Part shown: piece after piece, positions 27,820 to 36,634 of the stretch
How positions within the stretch are numbered: the first letter of the stretch is position 1
Layout of the letters: each line of letters starts with the position of its first letter
Origin: Streptomyces sp. WMMC940
GTDB taxonomy: Bacteria > Actinomycetota > Actinomycetes > Streptomycetales > Streptomycetaceae
Length of the DNA: 64,000 bases
NCBI RefSeq assembly: GCF_027460265.1
Contig: NZ_JAPZBC010000001.1
Location: 496,001-560,000 of the forward strand
Direction: 5' to 3'
Translations under genes and position numbers: made by a program
The notes under the pieces: generated by a model
Databases searched by the model: none
Told to the model about the DNA's origin: nothing
Seen by the model: the letters and a program-made list of their open reading frames with translations, nothing else

Positions 27820-28599
27820 TCACGGTTCCGTGCCGGGCGGGTATCCGTGCGCGCCGTAGAGCCGAACGAAATGGGCCGGCACGATGGTCCGGCGCGGCGT
27901 GAGGCCCCGGGGCGTCCGCTCGTACAGCCGCACCTGTTCCCGCCCACCCGGACCGATCGGCTGGACGAGTCGGCCCCCGACGCGCAACTGCCCCACCAGC
28001 GGTTCCGGCACTTCCGGGTAGGCCGCCGAGACGACGACGGCGTCGTACGGCGCCCGCTCCGGCGAGCCGAGCGTGCCGTCCGCGGCGGTGACCGAGACGT
28101 TGCCGACACCCGCCCGGGACAGCCGACGGCGGGCCTGCCCCGCCATGTCGGCCCAGCGCTCCAGGCTGACGACCTCCCCGGCGAGGCGGGCCAGCACGGC
28201 GGCCTGGAAGCCGTAGCCGGTACCGACCTCCAGGACTCGCTCGCCGCCGGTCAGACCGAGCGCCTCCACCATCAGCGCCACGAGGCTCGGCTGGGTGGTC
28301 ACCTGGCCGTGCGGAAGGGGCACGGGGACATCGAGGTAGGCGGACACGGCCTCCGCACGGGGGACGAAGTCGGCCCGCTGGACGCTCCGCAGGGCTTCGA
28401 GGACACGCTCGTCCCGCACGCCCGCGGCCCGCGAGGCCCGGACCAGGTCCTCGGGGCCCGGCCCTCCGCCCGATCCGTGTCGCCCCTCTCGCTCCGGGGA
28501 CGACCCTGACAACGGGTCCCACGGTGGCTGCGCCCGCGGCCCCGGCGACGACCAGGGCGGCGGTCCCCACGACGGCCCCGGCGACGGCTGCCGGGACAT
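27820..28599 (-). CDS. Protein-L-isoaspartate O-methyltransferase homologue
   Basis: The product is about 259 residues when started at ATG 28599, which has a GGAGG site seven bases upstream. After a Pro/Gly/Ser-rich N-terminal ~40 residues comes a PCMT domain. It contains VQRADFVPRAEAVSAYLDVPVPL, a glutamine-threonine substrate loop (GQVTTQPSLVALMVEAL) and the SAM-binding VLEVGTGYGFQAAVLARL. The family methylates damaged L-isoaspartyl residues to start their repair. It could instead be one of the PCMT-like peptide-modifying enzymes of actinomycetes, but no lanthipeptide or graspetide gene is adjacent. Confidence 0.88.
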   Translation of the reverse strand: MSRQPSPGPSWGPPPWSSPGPRAQPPWDPLSGSSPEREGRHGSGGGPGPEDLVRASRAAGVRDERVLEALRSVQRADFVPRAEAVSAYLDVPVPLPHGQVTTQPSLVALMVEALGLTGGERVLEVGTGYGFQAAVLARLAGEVVSLERWADMAGQARRRLSRAGVGNVSVTAADGTLGSPERAPYDAVVVSAAYPEVPEPLVGQLRVGGRLVQPIGPGGREQVRLYERTPRGLTPRRTIVPAHFVRLYGAHGYPPGTEP

Positions 28600-29233
28600 C
28601 ACGGTGCCTCCTGTCCGGTGCGGTCGCCGGTCCGCGTCGCAGGGGGTTCCGGATACGACAGTCCCATCGCCACTCCTCGCCGCCCGGCCCCCCGTTCCTC
28701 TTCGATGATGCACTCGGGACACCCCGACTCTCCAGGCGCACGGGCGTCCCGAGCGCCGGGGCGGACACCGCGCGCCGGATGGCTGACGGACGCGCCGCGC
28801 GCCGCGCCTGTGGGGTCACGCCGCGGTCAGCCGCGGACGTCGCCGGACGGGTCCCGACGCGGGGGCTGCCTCCGCCCCCACGCTTCAGCCCCGCGCGAGG
28901 ACGAGTCCCACGGCCGGGTCCCACGACGGAAGGTCCGGCGGACGCCGGGCGTAAGGACCGGTGGCGCGGCGACTTGCTCCACAGGGGTTCCGCATCATGT
29001 GCGACGACTGGCCGCACAAGGGTTCCTTTCCCGCCATGTTGGCGCGTACTGTGCGCATCCCCGGCCGCCCGCCGGGGAACCGCGGTGCACCTCCCCCTTG
29101 CGCACCGCCGCGAGACCCCGCCCCGCATCCGCACGGCGGGGCCTCGCCACGTCCCGCCTCCGCGCCCCGCCCCCCGCACTCCCCGGTCCGCTCCTCCCCT
29201 CCCTCGACGCGCCTTCGCATCCCGCAGCCCGCC
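28600..29233. other. 634-base intergenic region, no gene recognised
   Basis: All frames here are Arg/Pro-rich shadows without third-position GC bias. The one structured element is the hairpin at 29110-29147. A locally AT-richer stretch around 28990-29060 might hold a promoter, but no clear -35/-10 pair is seen. Confidence 0.5.
29110..29147 (-). terminator. Hairpin downstream of the exonuclease gene
   Basis: A 13-bp stem with one mismatch (GCGAGACCCCGCC against GGCGGGGCCTCGC) encloses a 12-base loop, about 87 bases past the minus-strand exonuclease stop. Confidence 0.5.
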
Positions 29234-29791
29234 TCATTCCGGCCAGTCGCCGCGTCCGGCCAGTGACAGCACGAGTGCGCCGATGTTCCAGGCGTCGTCC
29301 TCACCCCTGTGGTGGCGGCCCTCCAGGGGAAGCCCGGCGATCCGCAGCGCCTGCGCCATGCCCGGGCGTTTGCGCAGGCCGTGCACGTCGGTGAACACGG
29401 CCTTGGCATTGGTGTGCCGCTGCCCGAAGGGGTACGCCGTGCCGGTCGCGGCGCACTGCCGGACGAACTGCTTGCGGTCGTAGTCTCCCCAACTGGCCCA
29501 CGGCCGGGCCCCGGCGGCATGCTCGGCGGCGAGCAGCCGGCAGGCCTCGGCGAACTCGACGCCCGTGTCCACCTCGGCGCGGGTGAGGCCGGTCAGGTCG
29601 GTGCAGAAGGCGCTGACCTCGGACCGTCGCGGGCGTACGAGGATCCGGTGCCGGGCCACACGCTCACGCGCCCGCAGGTCGACCACGGTCAGCCCGATCT
29701 CGATGATCTCGCTGACCGCTCCCGGCGGCGGGGTGCCGTCCCAGCAGGTCGCCTCGACATCGACGACATTGAGGAATCGCGCAGTGCTCAT
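29234..29791 (-). CDS. 3'-5' exonuclease, DEDDh superfamily (KapD/ERI-1 type)
   Basis: The 185-residue product starts MSTARFLNVVDVEATCWDG; Asp11 and Glu13 form the first DxE exonuclease motif. The second motif lies in VSAFCTDLTGLTRAEVD and the last in HHRGEDDAWNIGAL, with the His and Asp of the DEDDh set. Proteins of this type trim RNA 3' ends or act as sporulation-associated KapD-like nucleases. ATG 29791 is preferred to an in-frame start seven codons upstream because MSTARFLNVVD fits the family start. Confidence 0.88.
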   Translation of the reverse strand: MSTARFLNVVDVEATCWDGTPPPGAVSEIIEIGLTVVDLRARERVARHRILVRPRRSEVSAFCTDLTGLTRAEVDTGVEFAEACRLLAAEHAAGARPWASWGDYDRKQFVRQCAATGTAYPFGQRHTNAKAVFTDVHGLRKRPGMAQALRIAGLPLEGRHHRGEDDAWNIGALVLSLAGRGDWPE

Positions 29792-29963
29792 GGCGTCGAG
29801 GGTAGGGAGCACGACGGCGGCACGTCATCCGTATATCCGTCGGCCCCGGGGACGTTGCGGCAGGTCGCACGCGCCGGCCGGGACAAACGGCGCCACCGGT
29901 CGGGATCGGCGGTCGGGCCACCGGCCGGGCGGTACGGCACCCGGCGGCGACCCGAGCGTTCCC

Positions 29964-29989
29964 GACCGGCCGGTGCCGCCCGGCCGGTC
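29964..29989 (-). terminator. Hairpin downstream of the large phosphoesterase gene
   Basis: GACCGGCCGG pairs with CCGGCCGGTC around a 6-base loop, about 36 bases past the minus-strand stop at 30025. Confidence 0.55.
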
Positions 29990-30024
29990 CCTCCCGACCG
30001 GTCCGCCCGGTCCGACGGTGGTCG

Positions 30025-33000
30025 CTACGCCGCCGGCGCCCGGCTCTGCCCGTGCGCGGGAGCGAGCACGTACCCGCGCCCCTTCCCACGTCTGGGAGCG
30101 TCCCCGTACCCGTGCCCGGAGGAATCGGCCACGGCGACACGGGACTCGGCCCGCGTCCCGTTCACCGTCACCGCGAGCACGCCCGCCCCGGGGCGCAGTC
30201 CGGTGAGCAGGCCCGTCTCCGGGTCGTACGCGGCGATGTGCCACGGCCTCGCCCGGTCGGGATCACCCACGTACACGTTCGGTGAACCGCTCCAGTCGGC
30301 GCTCATGGGGAAGCGGACCGGCACCTCGCGTACGGCCGTGCCCTGGCCCTGCCGTACGACGGCCGTGACGGGCTCGTCGGCGGCGACCGGCAGGGAGGCA
30401 GGGACGTCGAGCGTCAGTCCGTCGACGTGTGCGACGGTCCGGACGGTCACCCAGTCCGGTCCACCGCCCCACGGCGAGTGTCGTGCCGCCGTCTGTTCGG
30501 CACGCGACACCCGGTCGACACCGACCAACGACCATCCGGTGAAGCCCCCCTCGTCCACCGGAGTGGAGGGCGCCTTCCCGGAGTTGCCGTTGACCAGGTA
30601 CGGGACTCCGTCGACGCGCTCCGCGTGGAAGGTGCCGACATGGCCGCCGACGAAGGCCGCTCCCTTGCCGGTCGCCCGCCGGAAGGCGGAGAGCCAGCTC
30701 TCCAGCAGCGCGGCCTCCTTGCGGTCGCCGAGCTGGCTGCCCTGCTGCGGTGTGGGATCGCGCGGCGGCACGTGCTGGACGATCACCACCGAGCCGACGC
30801 GCGGATCGGCGGCCGCCGCGTCCAGTTGTTCACGCAGCTCCTTGATCTGGGCGAAGCCACCGCCACGCAGTCCGAGGCTGGAGGTGTCGAGGGTGACGAA
30901 CCGGGTGCCCCGGTGGTCGAACGTCCGATGCGCGGGCCCGAACTCGGCCACGAAGTTGTCGATCCTGCCGCCCATGACCTCGTGGTTGCCCGGTACGTAG
31001 TACCAGGGCAATTCACCGCCCAGCTCCTCCTCGAGGACGGTACGGGCGAACGCCAGGTCCTCGGGCGAGCCCTCGTCGACCAGGTCTCCGTTGACGACCA
31101 CGAAATCGGGCCCGGCAGCTCTGATCTCGCGCAGGGTGCGGCGGGCCTGGGCGACGACGGGGCTGTCGGGACTGCGGGCCACGAACTGCGCGTCGGAGAC
31201 GACCGCGAACCGCCAGTCCCGGTTCTGGGTCCTCGCCGCGGACCCGACGAGCGGGTCCCGGTGCAGCGGCTCGGCGGGCAGCTCGACGGCGGGCGGGACC
31301 TCGGCGGTGAGGTCGTCGACGACGATCCTGCCCGTGTACGAGCGGTCGGCGGCGGTCTCGGCGAGGTAGAAGCGGTGGACGCGCAGGGGGTACGGGACGC
31401 CGGCGGGTACCGCGAACTCGACGTGCCGCCAGCCGGTCCAGGTGACGTACGGCCCGCGGAGCAGCTGGTCGGAGCCGGCCGAGTCCTTCAGGTGCAGCGT
31501 CGGCCAGGCGCCGTTTCCGTCGCCCTTGACCCAGAGCCCGAACGACTGCGGCTGGCCGTCGACCGGGATCTGCCCCGGCGGACTGGCGTAGGCGGCCCGG
31601 GTCGCGGTGGACCGGGTGAAGTCGTAGGCGATGTCCAGGCCGGTACCGGTGCGCCCGTCGGCCGTGGGTGCGACCGATCCGGAGGCACGGGCGGCGGTGA
31701 ACGTCCAGCGCCCGGCGTCGTCGAACGACGCGACCTCCCGGGCGGCCAGACCGACGGTCACGGCGATGACCGTGCTCCTGCCCGCCACCGTGGCCGTGAC
31801 ACGGCCGGCCGCGGGCTCTGCCCCACGTGCCCTGACGGTGAAGCCGCCCTCGGTGTCCGGGGCGATGTCGAAGAGGGAGCGGTCGTAGTCGAGCCGGACG
31901 TCCGCGGGTTCGACCGGGGCGCTCGTCCCGTGCGCGTCGAAGCCGAGGACGCCGAAACGCCCGGACGCCTCCACGCCGGCGAGAGCCACGCGCCGCTCCG
32001 AGGCGCGAATGCGGTCCAGGTCGTCCAGGACCGTCAGCCGGATGGTGCCGCGTGTGCTCCCGCGCCGCGCGGTGACGTGTGTGTCACCGCTGCGCCGGGC
32101 GGTGAACACCCCGTCGGTGCCGACCCGTCCGGCCAGGGGGTTCTCCGTGTACCAGCGCGGGGCCCCGCCGGCGGGCCCGTACGTCTCGTCGTACCCGGCG
32201 GCGGTGAGGCGGCGGGTGAGCCCGGGGAAGACCCGTTCGGGGTGGCCGCCCCGGACGGGGTCGGCGGTGGGCGCGGTGCCGGGGTCCATGGCCGTCTCGA
32301 CCCGGTAGCCCCTGAGCTCGCCGCTGCCGTCGGACGCGGTGAGGGCCAGGCCGTTGGGTACGCTCCGTTCGGTGCCGTCGGACGGGCCGTTCTCGACCTG
32401 CACGGTGTCGCTGCCCGGCTCGCGGGCGGCGCCCGCGCGCCGCATCATCAGGGCGAGTTCGGTGAGGGTCACCCCACCGCTGTCGGCCTGGCGGCCGTCG
32501 ACGGTCATGATCCGCATGGTTCCGCCGTCCCGGGAGAAGCCGACCGCGGTGCGGGGCGCGGCTGTGTTGTTCGCACCACCCTCGTGGTCCACGGGCACGC
32601 CGTCGACCACGAGGAGTTCATTGGCACCGATCGCGGTTCGCGGAAGCTGCCCCGTGGCGGCGCGCGGGCGGTACTCCAGCGTGACCGGGTCGCCGAGGGC
32701 GAGTGCGCCGAGCGCGTCCGCGCCGGCGTCCCGGCCGACGAGCACGGTCGTACCGGTCGGGACCGGCCCCTTGCCGGGCGCACGGGCAGCCGCGGTCACC
32801 CTGCCGTCCGTGACGGCGACTTCGGCGGTGCGCTGCGCGCCGTCGACGGTGAGGGCCCGGTCCGCCTCGCCCCACTGGGCGTTGTACGCGCCGACACCGT
32901 TCGCGGGGACGTTGGCCGCGTTGAGCGCGGCGAGAGGGCGGGTACCGGCCGGCAGGGTCAGTGTGCCGTCGAAGTACATCCGGAGGACGCGGCCGGCCTC

Positions 33001-33645
33001 ACCGGGACCGAAGCCGAGGGCCCGGTGGTAGCCGGCGGCGGGCGAGTTGAGCAGGCGGCCGTCCTGGAGGGCGATGCCATTGGGGGCGCCGGTCTGGTTG
33101 ATGTCGAAGAAGTCCCCGTTGATCGCGGCGACGGTACGGCGTCCGGGTCCGGGATCGTGCTCGGCGGCCATCCGGGACACCGTTCTCCGGGCGGCGACCT
33201 TGCCCGGATGGAGATAGTCCACCCTCGTACCCCGGGTGAGGTCGACGGACAGCGAGTCGACGCGGAGCCACTTGTCGGACTCGAGCCGGTCGTACGAGCT
33301 CAGTTCGACGCCGGGGGCCAGCGGGCGGCTGGTCCGGGCCGTCTCGAGCCCGTCGCCGTCGGCGACGGTGAAGCTCTCGGGGCCCTTGCCGCCCGGGTCG
33401 GCGCCGGTACGGTCGGCGGCACTCGCGGCCGGCGGGGAGACGGGCAGCAGCATCTCCGCGGTCCGCGGGGAGGGATCGGGCGGGGGTAAGGACCCGGCGG
33501 CGGCCGGCCCGGCGGCTCCGACCGCCAGGGCCGAGCACACTGCCACGACGGTCGCGCTTCTTCTCAGTCCAGGTGAAAGCACGGCGACTCCGGTGAAGGC
33601 GGGCTGCCATGTGCGCCCGGTGCGCACGTGACGGCGCTTCAGCAT
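30025..33645 (-). CDS. Large secreted protein: phosphodiester glycosidase (NAGPA-like) plus metallophosphoesterase
   Basis: This 1206-residue protein has an export signal (SATVVAVCSALAVGAAGPAAAG, about 30-51). A NAGPA-type phosphodiester glycosidase domain (~110-440) includes AAINGDFFDINQTGAPNGIAL. Bacterial-Ig/carbohydrate-binding-like regions (~480-800) follow, then a calcineurin-like phosphoesterase (~812-1060: FAVVSDAQF, VVNGDLVDEG, YVPGNHEVMGG, VGGHVGTFH). It probably acts on extracellular phosphorylated polymers or glycans. The usual NAGPA motif LDGGGSST is absent: MMRRAGAAREPGSDTVQ goes straight past where it belongs (near residue 400), so the glycosidase may be inactive. The start is the first ATG; a GTG about 20 codons later is possible. 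Confidence 0.85.
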   Translation of the reverse strand: MLKRRHVRTGRTWQPAFTGVAVLSPGLRRSATVVAVCSALAVGAAGPAAAGSLPPPDPSPRTAEMLLPVSPPAASAADRTGADPGGKGPESFTVADGDGLETARTSRPLAPGVELSSYDRLESDKWLRVDSLSVDLTRGTRVDYLHPGKVAARRTVSRMAAEHDPGPGRRTVAAINGDFFDINQTGAPNGIALQDGRLLNSPAAGYHRALGFGPGEAGRVLRMYFDGTLTLPAGTRPLAALNAANVPANGVGAYNAQWGEADRALTVDGAQRTAEVAVTDGRVTAAARAPGKGPVPTGTTVLVGRDAGADALGALALGDPVTLEYRPRAATGQLPRTAIGANELLVVDGVPVDHEGGANNTAAPRTAVGFSRDGGTMRIMTVDGRQADSGGVTLTELALMMRRAGAAREPGSDTVQVENGPSDGTERSVPNGLALTASDGSGELRGYRVETAMDPGTAPTADPVRGGHPERVFPGLTRRLTAAGYDETYGPAGGAPRWYTENPLAGRVGTDGVFTARRSGDTHVTARRGSTRGTIRLTVLDDLDRIRASERRVALAGVEASGRFGVLGFDAHGTSAPVEPADVRLDYDRSLFDIAPDTEGGFTVRARGAEPAAGRVTATVAGRSTVIAVTVGLAAREVASFDDAGRWTFTAARASGSVAPTADGRTGTGLDIAYDFTRSTATRAAYASPPGQIPVDGQPQSFGLWVKGDGNGAWPTLHLKDSAGSDQLLRGPYVTWTGWRHVEFAVPAGVPYPLRVHRFYLAETAADRSYTGRIVVDDLTAEVPPAVELPAEPLHRDPLVGSAARTQNRDWRFAVVSDAQFVARSPDSPVVAQARRTLREIRAAGPDFVVVNGDLVDEGSPEDLAFARTVLEEELGGELPWYYVPGNHEVMGGRIDNFVAEFGPAHRTFDHRGTRFVTLDTSSLGLRGGGFAQIKELREQLDAAAADPRVGSVVIVQHVPPRDPTPQQGSQLGDRKEAALLESWLSAFRRATGKGAAFVGGHVGTFHAERVDGVPYLVNGNSGKAPSTPVDEGGFTGWSLVGVDRVSRAEQTAARHSPWGGGPDWVTVRTVAHVDGLTLDVPASLPVAADEPVTAVVRQGQGTAVREVPVRFPMSADWSGSPNVYVGDPDRARPWHIAAYDPETGLLTGLRPGAGVLAVTVNGTRAESRVAVADSSGHGYGDAPRRGKGRGYVLAPAHGQSRAPAA

Positions 33646-33788
33646 CGCGGCGCGAGTGGCGCCTCACCAGAGGGCGTTGGCGACATCGGGGCGAACAACC
33701 GGCCGCCACCGGTTCGCGGTGGGGAAGCCCCCCGCCCGGGGGCCGCCGCGCACGGCCGGCGTCCCGGGCCACGCCGGGCGGGAACGGG

Positions 33789-33884
33789 CCGGCGCGCGGA
33801 CGGACCGACGCGGAAGCGAACCGACGCGGGAAAGGACCGACGCGGGAAAGGACCGGCGCGCGGACGGGCCGATCGGGGCCGGCG
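33789..33884. repeat. Degenerate 16-bp tandem array, about six units
   Basis: Units start CCGACGCGGGAAAGGA (two perfect copies at 33821-33836 and 33837-33852), flanked by variants such as CCGGCGCGCGGACGGA (33789) and CCGGCGCGCGGACGGG (33853). The 16-base period is not a multiple of three, so it is not a coding repeat. Confidence 0.8.
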
Positions 33885-34022
33885 AGATGCGCCTTGGCGG
33901 AAGGACGTACGGAAGGACAAAGGCGCCCCCGTCGCCGCCGCGGTGGCGGGAACAGGGGCGCGCATGCGCCGTCCGAGCCGGCGGCGGGCACGGAGGTGCC
34001 GGCCACGCCGGGTGATCGGGGA

Positions 34023-34051
34023 CGGACCCGGGAGTTCGGCGCCCGGGTCCG
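34023..34051 (-). terminator. Hairpin after the SLT-domain gene
   Basis: CGGACCCGGG pairs with CCCGGGTCCG around a 9-base loop, 34 bases past the minus-strand stop at 34085. Confidence 0.6.
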
Positions 34052-34084
34052 GATCGCCCCGCTGCGGGAGAGGCCCGGAGCGGC

Positions 34085-34621
34085 TCAGTAGGCGGAGTCG
34101 ACGTTGTCGATGGAGCCGTAGCGGTCGGCGGCGTAGTTGGCGGCCGCGGTGAGGTTGGCGACCGGGTCGGTCAGATCGTGCTTGGTGCCCTTGACGTGGT
34201 AGGCGTCGAAGGTCGGCTGGATGACCTGCAGCAGCCCCTTGGACGGGGTGCCGTTCTGAGCGTTGACGTCCCAGTTGTTCTGCGCGTTCGGGTTGCCACC
34301 GGACTCGCGCATGATGTTGCGGTGCAGGCCCTCGTAGCTGCCCGGGATGTCCTCGGACTCCATGATGTCCAGGGCCTCACGGATCCAGCCGTCGAGGTTG
34401 TCCTTGTACTGCTTCTTGTCCTTCTTCGCCTTCTTCGCCGGGGCCTCGGCTGCCACAGCCTTGCCGGACGCGACGCTCGCCGAGGCCTGCTCGGCGGCGT
34501 GCGCCGGCGACGGGGCCAGCGTGAGGGCCGCTGCCGCGGCACCGGCGGTGGCGATGCCGGCGACGGAGAGCTTGCGAAGACGGGCGATGCGGCCGGCGGT
34601 GGACTGCGTGCGAGCGGTCAT
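34085..34621 (-). CDS. Secreted SLT-type lytic transglycosylase-like protein
   Basis: The 178-residue protein has an N-terminal signal (LRKLSVAGIATAGAAAAALTLAPSPAHAA) and a Lys/Ala linker. The small lysozyme-like domain follows: DGWIREALDIMESEDIPGSYEGLHRNIMRESGGNPNAQNNWD, where Glu in RESGGNP is the catalytic residue, then the GLLQVIQPTFDAYH core. It would cleave peptidoglycan outside the membrane, as the SLT/resuscitation-type proteins of Streptomyces do. Start ATG 34621 has GGAG upstream. Its 5' leader is long and strongly structured (see separate entry). The hairpin at 34023-34051 ends the unit. Confidence 0.9.
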   Translation of the reverse strand: MTARTQSTAGRIARLRKLSVAGIATAGAAAAALTLAPSPAHAAEQASASVASGKAVAAEAPAKKAKKDKKQYKDNLDGWIREALDIMESEDIPGSYEGLHRNIMRESGGNPNAQNNWDVNAQNGTPSKGLLQVIQPTFDAYHVKGTKHDLTDPVANLTAAANYAADRYGSIDNVDSAY

Positions 34622-34870
34622 GCGGAAGGACTCCAATGATGGACTGCGTGGGGAGGAACCATGGGCGGTTCGGCCGGAGCTGAGCGATCGGCGCGGGTGG
34701 CGACCCGCTCGGCCCGGCACTCACTCCCCGGAACGTCAGCCATCGTGGAGGGCTCCCCCGCCGGAACGCAAAGATGTGACGTACTACCGATCTACGGAGA
34801 AATGTCCGATTTCATTTCTCGAGTGCGCTCCCCGAAGGCCACCCGCCCCTCAGTTCCACTACCGCCCTTA
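34622..34870 (-). promoter_or_regulatory. Structured 5' leader upstream of the SLT gene, candidate cis-regulatory RNA
   Basis: On the minus strand the leader has a perfect hairpin GCGGGT-CGCC-ACCCGC. It is enclosed by an outer pairing of GGAGTGAG with CTCAGCTCC (one bulge), near GCTGACGTTCC. Cell-wall hydrolase genes in Streptomyces are often preceded by c-di-AMP (ydaO-type) riboswitches. I cannot align this leader with that consensus, so it is only a candidate. Confidence 0.35.
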
Positions 34871-35080
34871 GGACGTGACGCGCCTCCTATGCCCGGCATC
34901 ACACGGACGCGCCGCCTCCCGCCACCCGACACGACCCGGGGTGGCCGGATGCTCACGCACCGTCGACCCCCGACCCCACCCGCCGACCGCCGACCGCCGT
35001 GGAGCTCGTTTCTGGTGACGTTTCGGTTGCGACGAGGGCAGGTGTCGTTCCCCCTCGCCGGAGTCGGTCGTTTCCCAGGC

Positions 35081-35383
35081 ATGAACGCAATCGACAGGGA
35101 GACCGCACCCGCTCCGGCCGCGTCCTGCGTCGACGCGTACTGGCTCGACTCCCACACGCACGACCCGCTCAGCTGCCTCGTCCGGGTCCAGGCCCGGCGG
35201 GACGCCCGCAGCGGAGGCTCCTCGGACACGCCCCGCCCCGGGGAGGACGGGGACCGCCCCTCACCCGGATCCCCGCCGGCACACGGACGAAGACACCCCG
35301 CCGAGCCCTGGATCGTGCCGCCCGGCCTTCCGCCCCGACTTCCTTCACCGCCCCCTCCCCCGCCGCCCGGCACCGACGACTGA
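35081..35383 (+). CDS. Possible small protein, 100 residues
   Basis: ATG 35081 opens MNAIDRETAPAPAASCVDAY and continues WLDSHTHDPLSCLVRVQARRDA, then a Pro-rich C-terminus. The first ~55 codons have very high third-position GC, as in true Streptomyces genes, which is the main support. No family is recognised. The Pro-rich tail could be out-of-frame continuation. There is no convincing ribosome binding site. Confidence 0.4.
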   Translation: MNAIDRETAPAPAASCVDAYWLDSHTHDPLSCLVRVQARRDARSGGSSDTPRPGEDGDRPSPGSPPAHGRRHPAEPWIVPPGLPPRLPSPPPPPPPGTDD

Positions 35384-35460
35384 CTCCGAAACACCCCCGC
35401 CCGGACCGGCTCCGGTCTGGTCACCGGCCCCTCCGGCGCGCTTGCCGACGGGTCGCCCCT

Positions 35461-35643
35461 TCAGCATCGCGCGGCGTTCGCGCGCAGGTCGGTCGCGTGT
35501 TCGCGACGGTGCCTGCCGCGACCGGGAAGACCGAGGAAACCGAGCCGCTCGACGGCGCGTCGGCCGCGATGACGGCCGGTTCCCGCGACGTCGGGCGTGG
35601 TACGCAGGTGCTGGACGGCGAGGATGACGGTGCCCTTGAGCAT
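35461..35643 (-). CDS. Possible 60-residue small protein or fragment
   Basis: ATG 35643 follows a good GGAG site (GGAGTTCACC) and starts MLKGTVILAVQHLRTTPDVAG. The first ~20 codons show strong third-position GC, after which the bias fades and the sequence becomes Arg/His-rich. It may be a truncated or frameshifted gene. No family is recognised. Confidence 0.3.
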   Translation of the reverse strand: MLKGTVILAVQHLRTTPDVAGTGRHRGRRAVERLGFLGLPGRGRHRREHATDLRANAARC

Positions 35644-36021
35644 GGTGAACTCCGTTCGGTACGGGGCAGTGGGAGTGCGGGCCGACGGTGCCCGCGAAGC
35701 GGTGAGCCGCAACAGCAGGGTCGTGATGGCCACTCGGGGCGAGGGGCAGTCGGGGCGCGTCCGGGGCGGTGTCGAATCGTCGCGGGAGCGCGCAGGGGGT
35801 GACGTGCGGCCGTCGCGGGAGCCCGCCTTCTGGGCCCGCGGGTACGGCGAGAGCGGGATCCGGGCGGCGGATGGGCGCCCCGCCGGTGCCCGGCCGGACG
35901 GAAGCCGACCGTGCTCGGGGCACCGGCGCTTCCCCGGAGTTCGGGCCCGGCGACGCCCGGCCGGACCGCTGCGCCCGCCCCCGCGCACCGGTTGCCCTTG
36001 GGCCCTCGGCCCGGAGGCCAT
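35644..36021. other. Intergenic region, no gene recognised
   Basis: This stretch separates the small ORF and the His-rich secreted protein. I see no motif, hairpin of note or convincing codon bias in it. Confidence 0.5.
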
Positions 36022-36444
36022 TCAGACGCGGTGGCCTTCGTTGCGCAGGGCGTCGAGGACCTGGTCGAAGTACCAGCGGTCGACGTCGTGCCCGCGATCG
36101 GGCACGACGAAGACCCATGTGCCGTCGATCCAGCGGGCACGGCGGTGGCCGTCGTAGCGGTAGTAGGTGTGACGGTCGTCGCCGTGCCAGTACCAGTGGC
36201 CGTCCTTGCCGTTGCGCCAGTGGCCGTGGCCGTACCGGTCCCCGCGTCCGTCGCGGAGCCGGCGCCCGTCGCGCTCGTGGCGGTGCTCGTCGGTGCGGTC
36301 CGGAACGGTCGCGTACGCGTTCCGCCGGTCCTGGAGGGCGGAACGCGACTCCGCGGACGCGGCGCCCGCGGTGCCGATCAGGGCGAGGCCGGCCAGGACC
36401 GCGGTGGCGGTGATGGCAGCCATGAGCCGAAGCAGCCTGTTCAT
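36022..36444 (-). CDS. Secreted His/Tyr/Trp/Arg-rich small protein
   Basis: This 140-residue protein has a clear signal peptide (MNRLLRLMAAITATAVLAGLALIGTAGAASA). The mature part is charged and aromatic (RYGHGHWRNGKDGHWYWHGDDRHTYY) and ends with WVFVVPDRGHDVDRWYFDQVLDALRNEGH. The His/Asp content could bind metal or cell-wall polymer, but this is only a composition-based guess. ATG 36444 sits behind a purine-rich site. A possible promoter lies about 170 bases upstream. Confidence 0.8.
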   Translation of the reverse strand: MNRLLRLMAAITATAVLAGLALIGTAGAASAESRSALQDRRNAYATVPDRTDEHRHERDGRRLRDGRGDRYGHGHWRNGKDGHWYWHGDDRHTYYRYDGHRRARWIDGTWVFVVPDRGHDVDRWYFDQVLDALRNEGHRV

Positions 36445-36606
36445 GATGGTGTCTCCTTGCTACGCCCGGTCGTCGGGGCGTCGATCGACGGATCCACCGC
36501 GCGGGCGGGTCCGTCCACAAGGCGCGGTGCTCGAGGTTCGGCGAGGAGCCCCCGCCCCGGCAGTGGGTCCGCCGGCCGCGGGCCCCAGGCCATCGCGCTA
36601 ACGTTG

Positions 36607-36634
36607 AAGCTATCAGATCATTGAATCTCATCAA
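36607..36634 (-). promoter_or_regulatory. Candidate promoter in an AT-rich pocket upstream of the secreted His-rich gene
   Basis: On the minus strand TTGATG (36629-36634) and TAGCTT (36607-36612) are spaced by 16 bases, close to the Streptomyces housekeeping pattern TTGAC/TAGRRT. The surrounding ~55 bases are far AT-richer than the rest of the window. Confidence 0.4.

Larger units (their letters stand above)
33646..34084. other. 439-base intergenic region with 16-bp tandem repeats
   Basis: No gene is recognised between the phosphoesterase start and the SLT protein stop. It contains the degenerate 16-bp array (33789-33884) and the terminator hairpin at 34023-34051. Confidence 0.6.

Noticed and set aside
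30427..33489. 1020-residue plus-strand ORF opposite the phosphoesterase
   Set aside because: Asp/Gly/Val-rich antisense shadow; the minus strand carries clear catalytic motifs.
34622..34870. c-di-AMP (ydaO) riboswitch
   Set aside because: I could not align the conserved core of that riboswitch with this leader; kept only as a structured-leader candidate.
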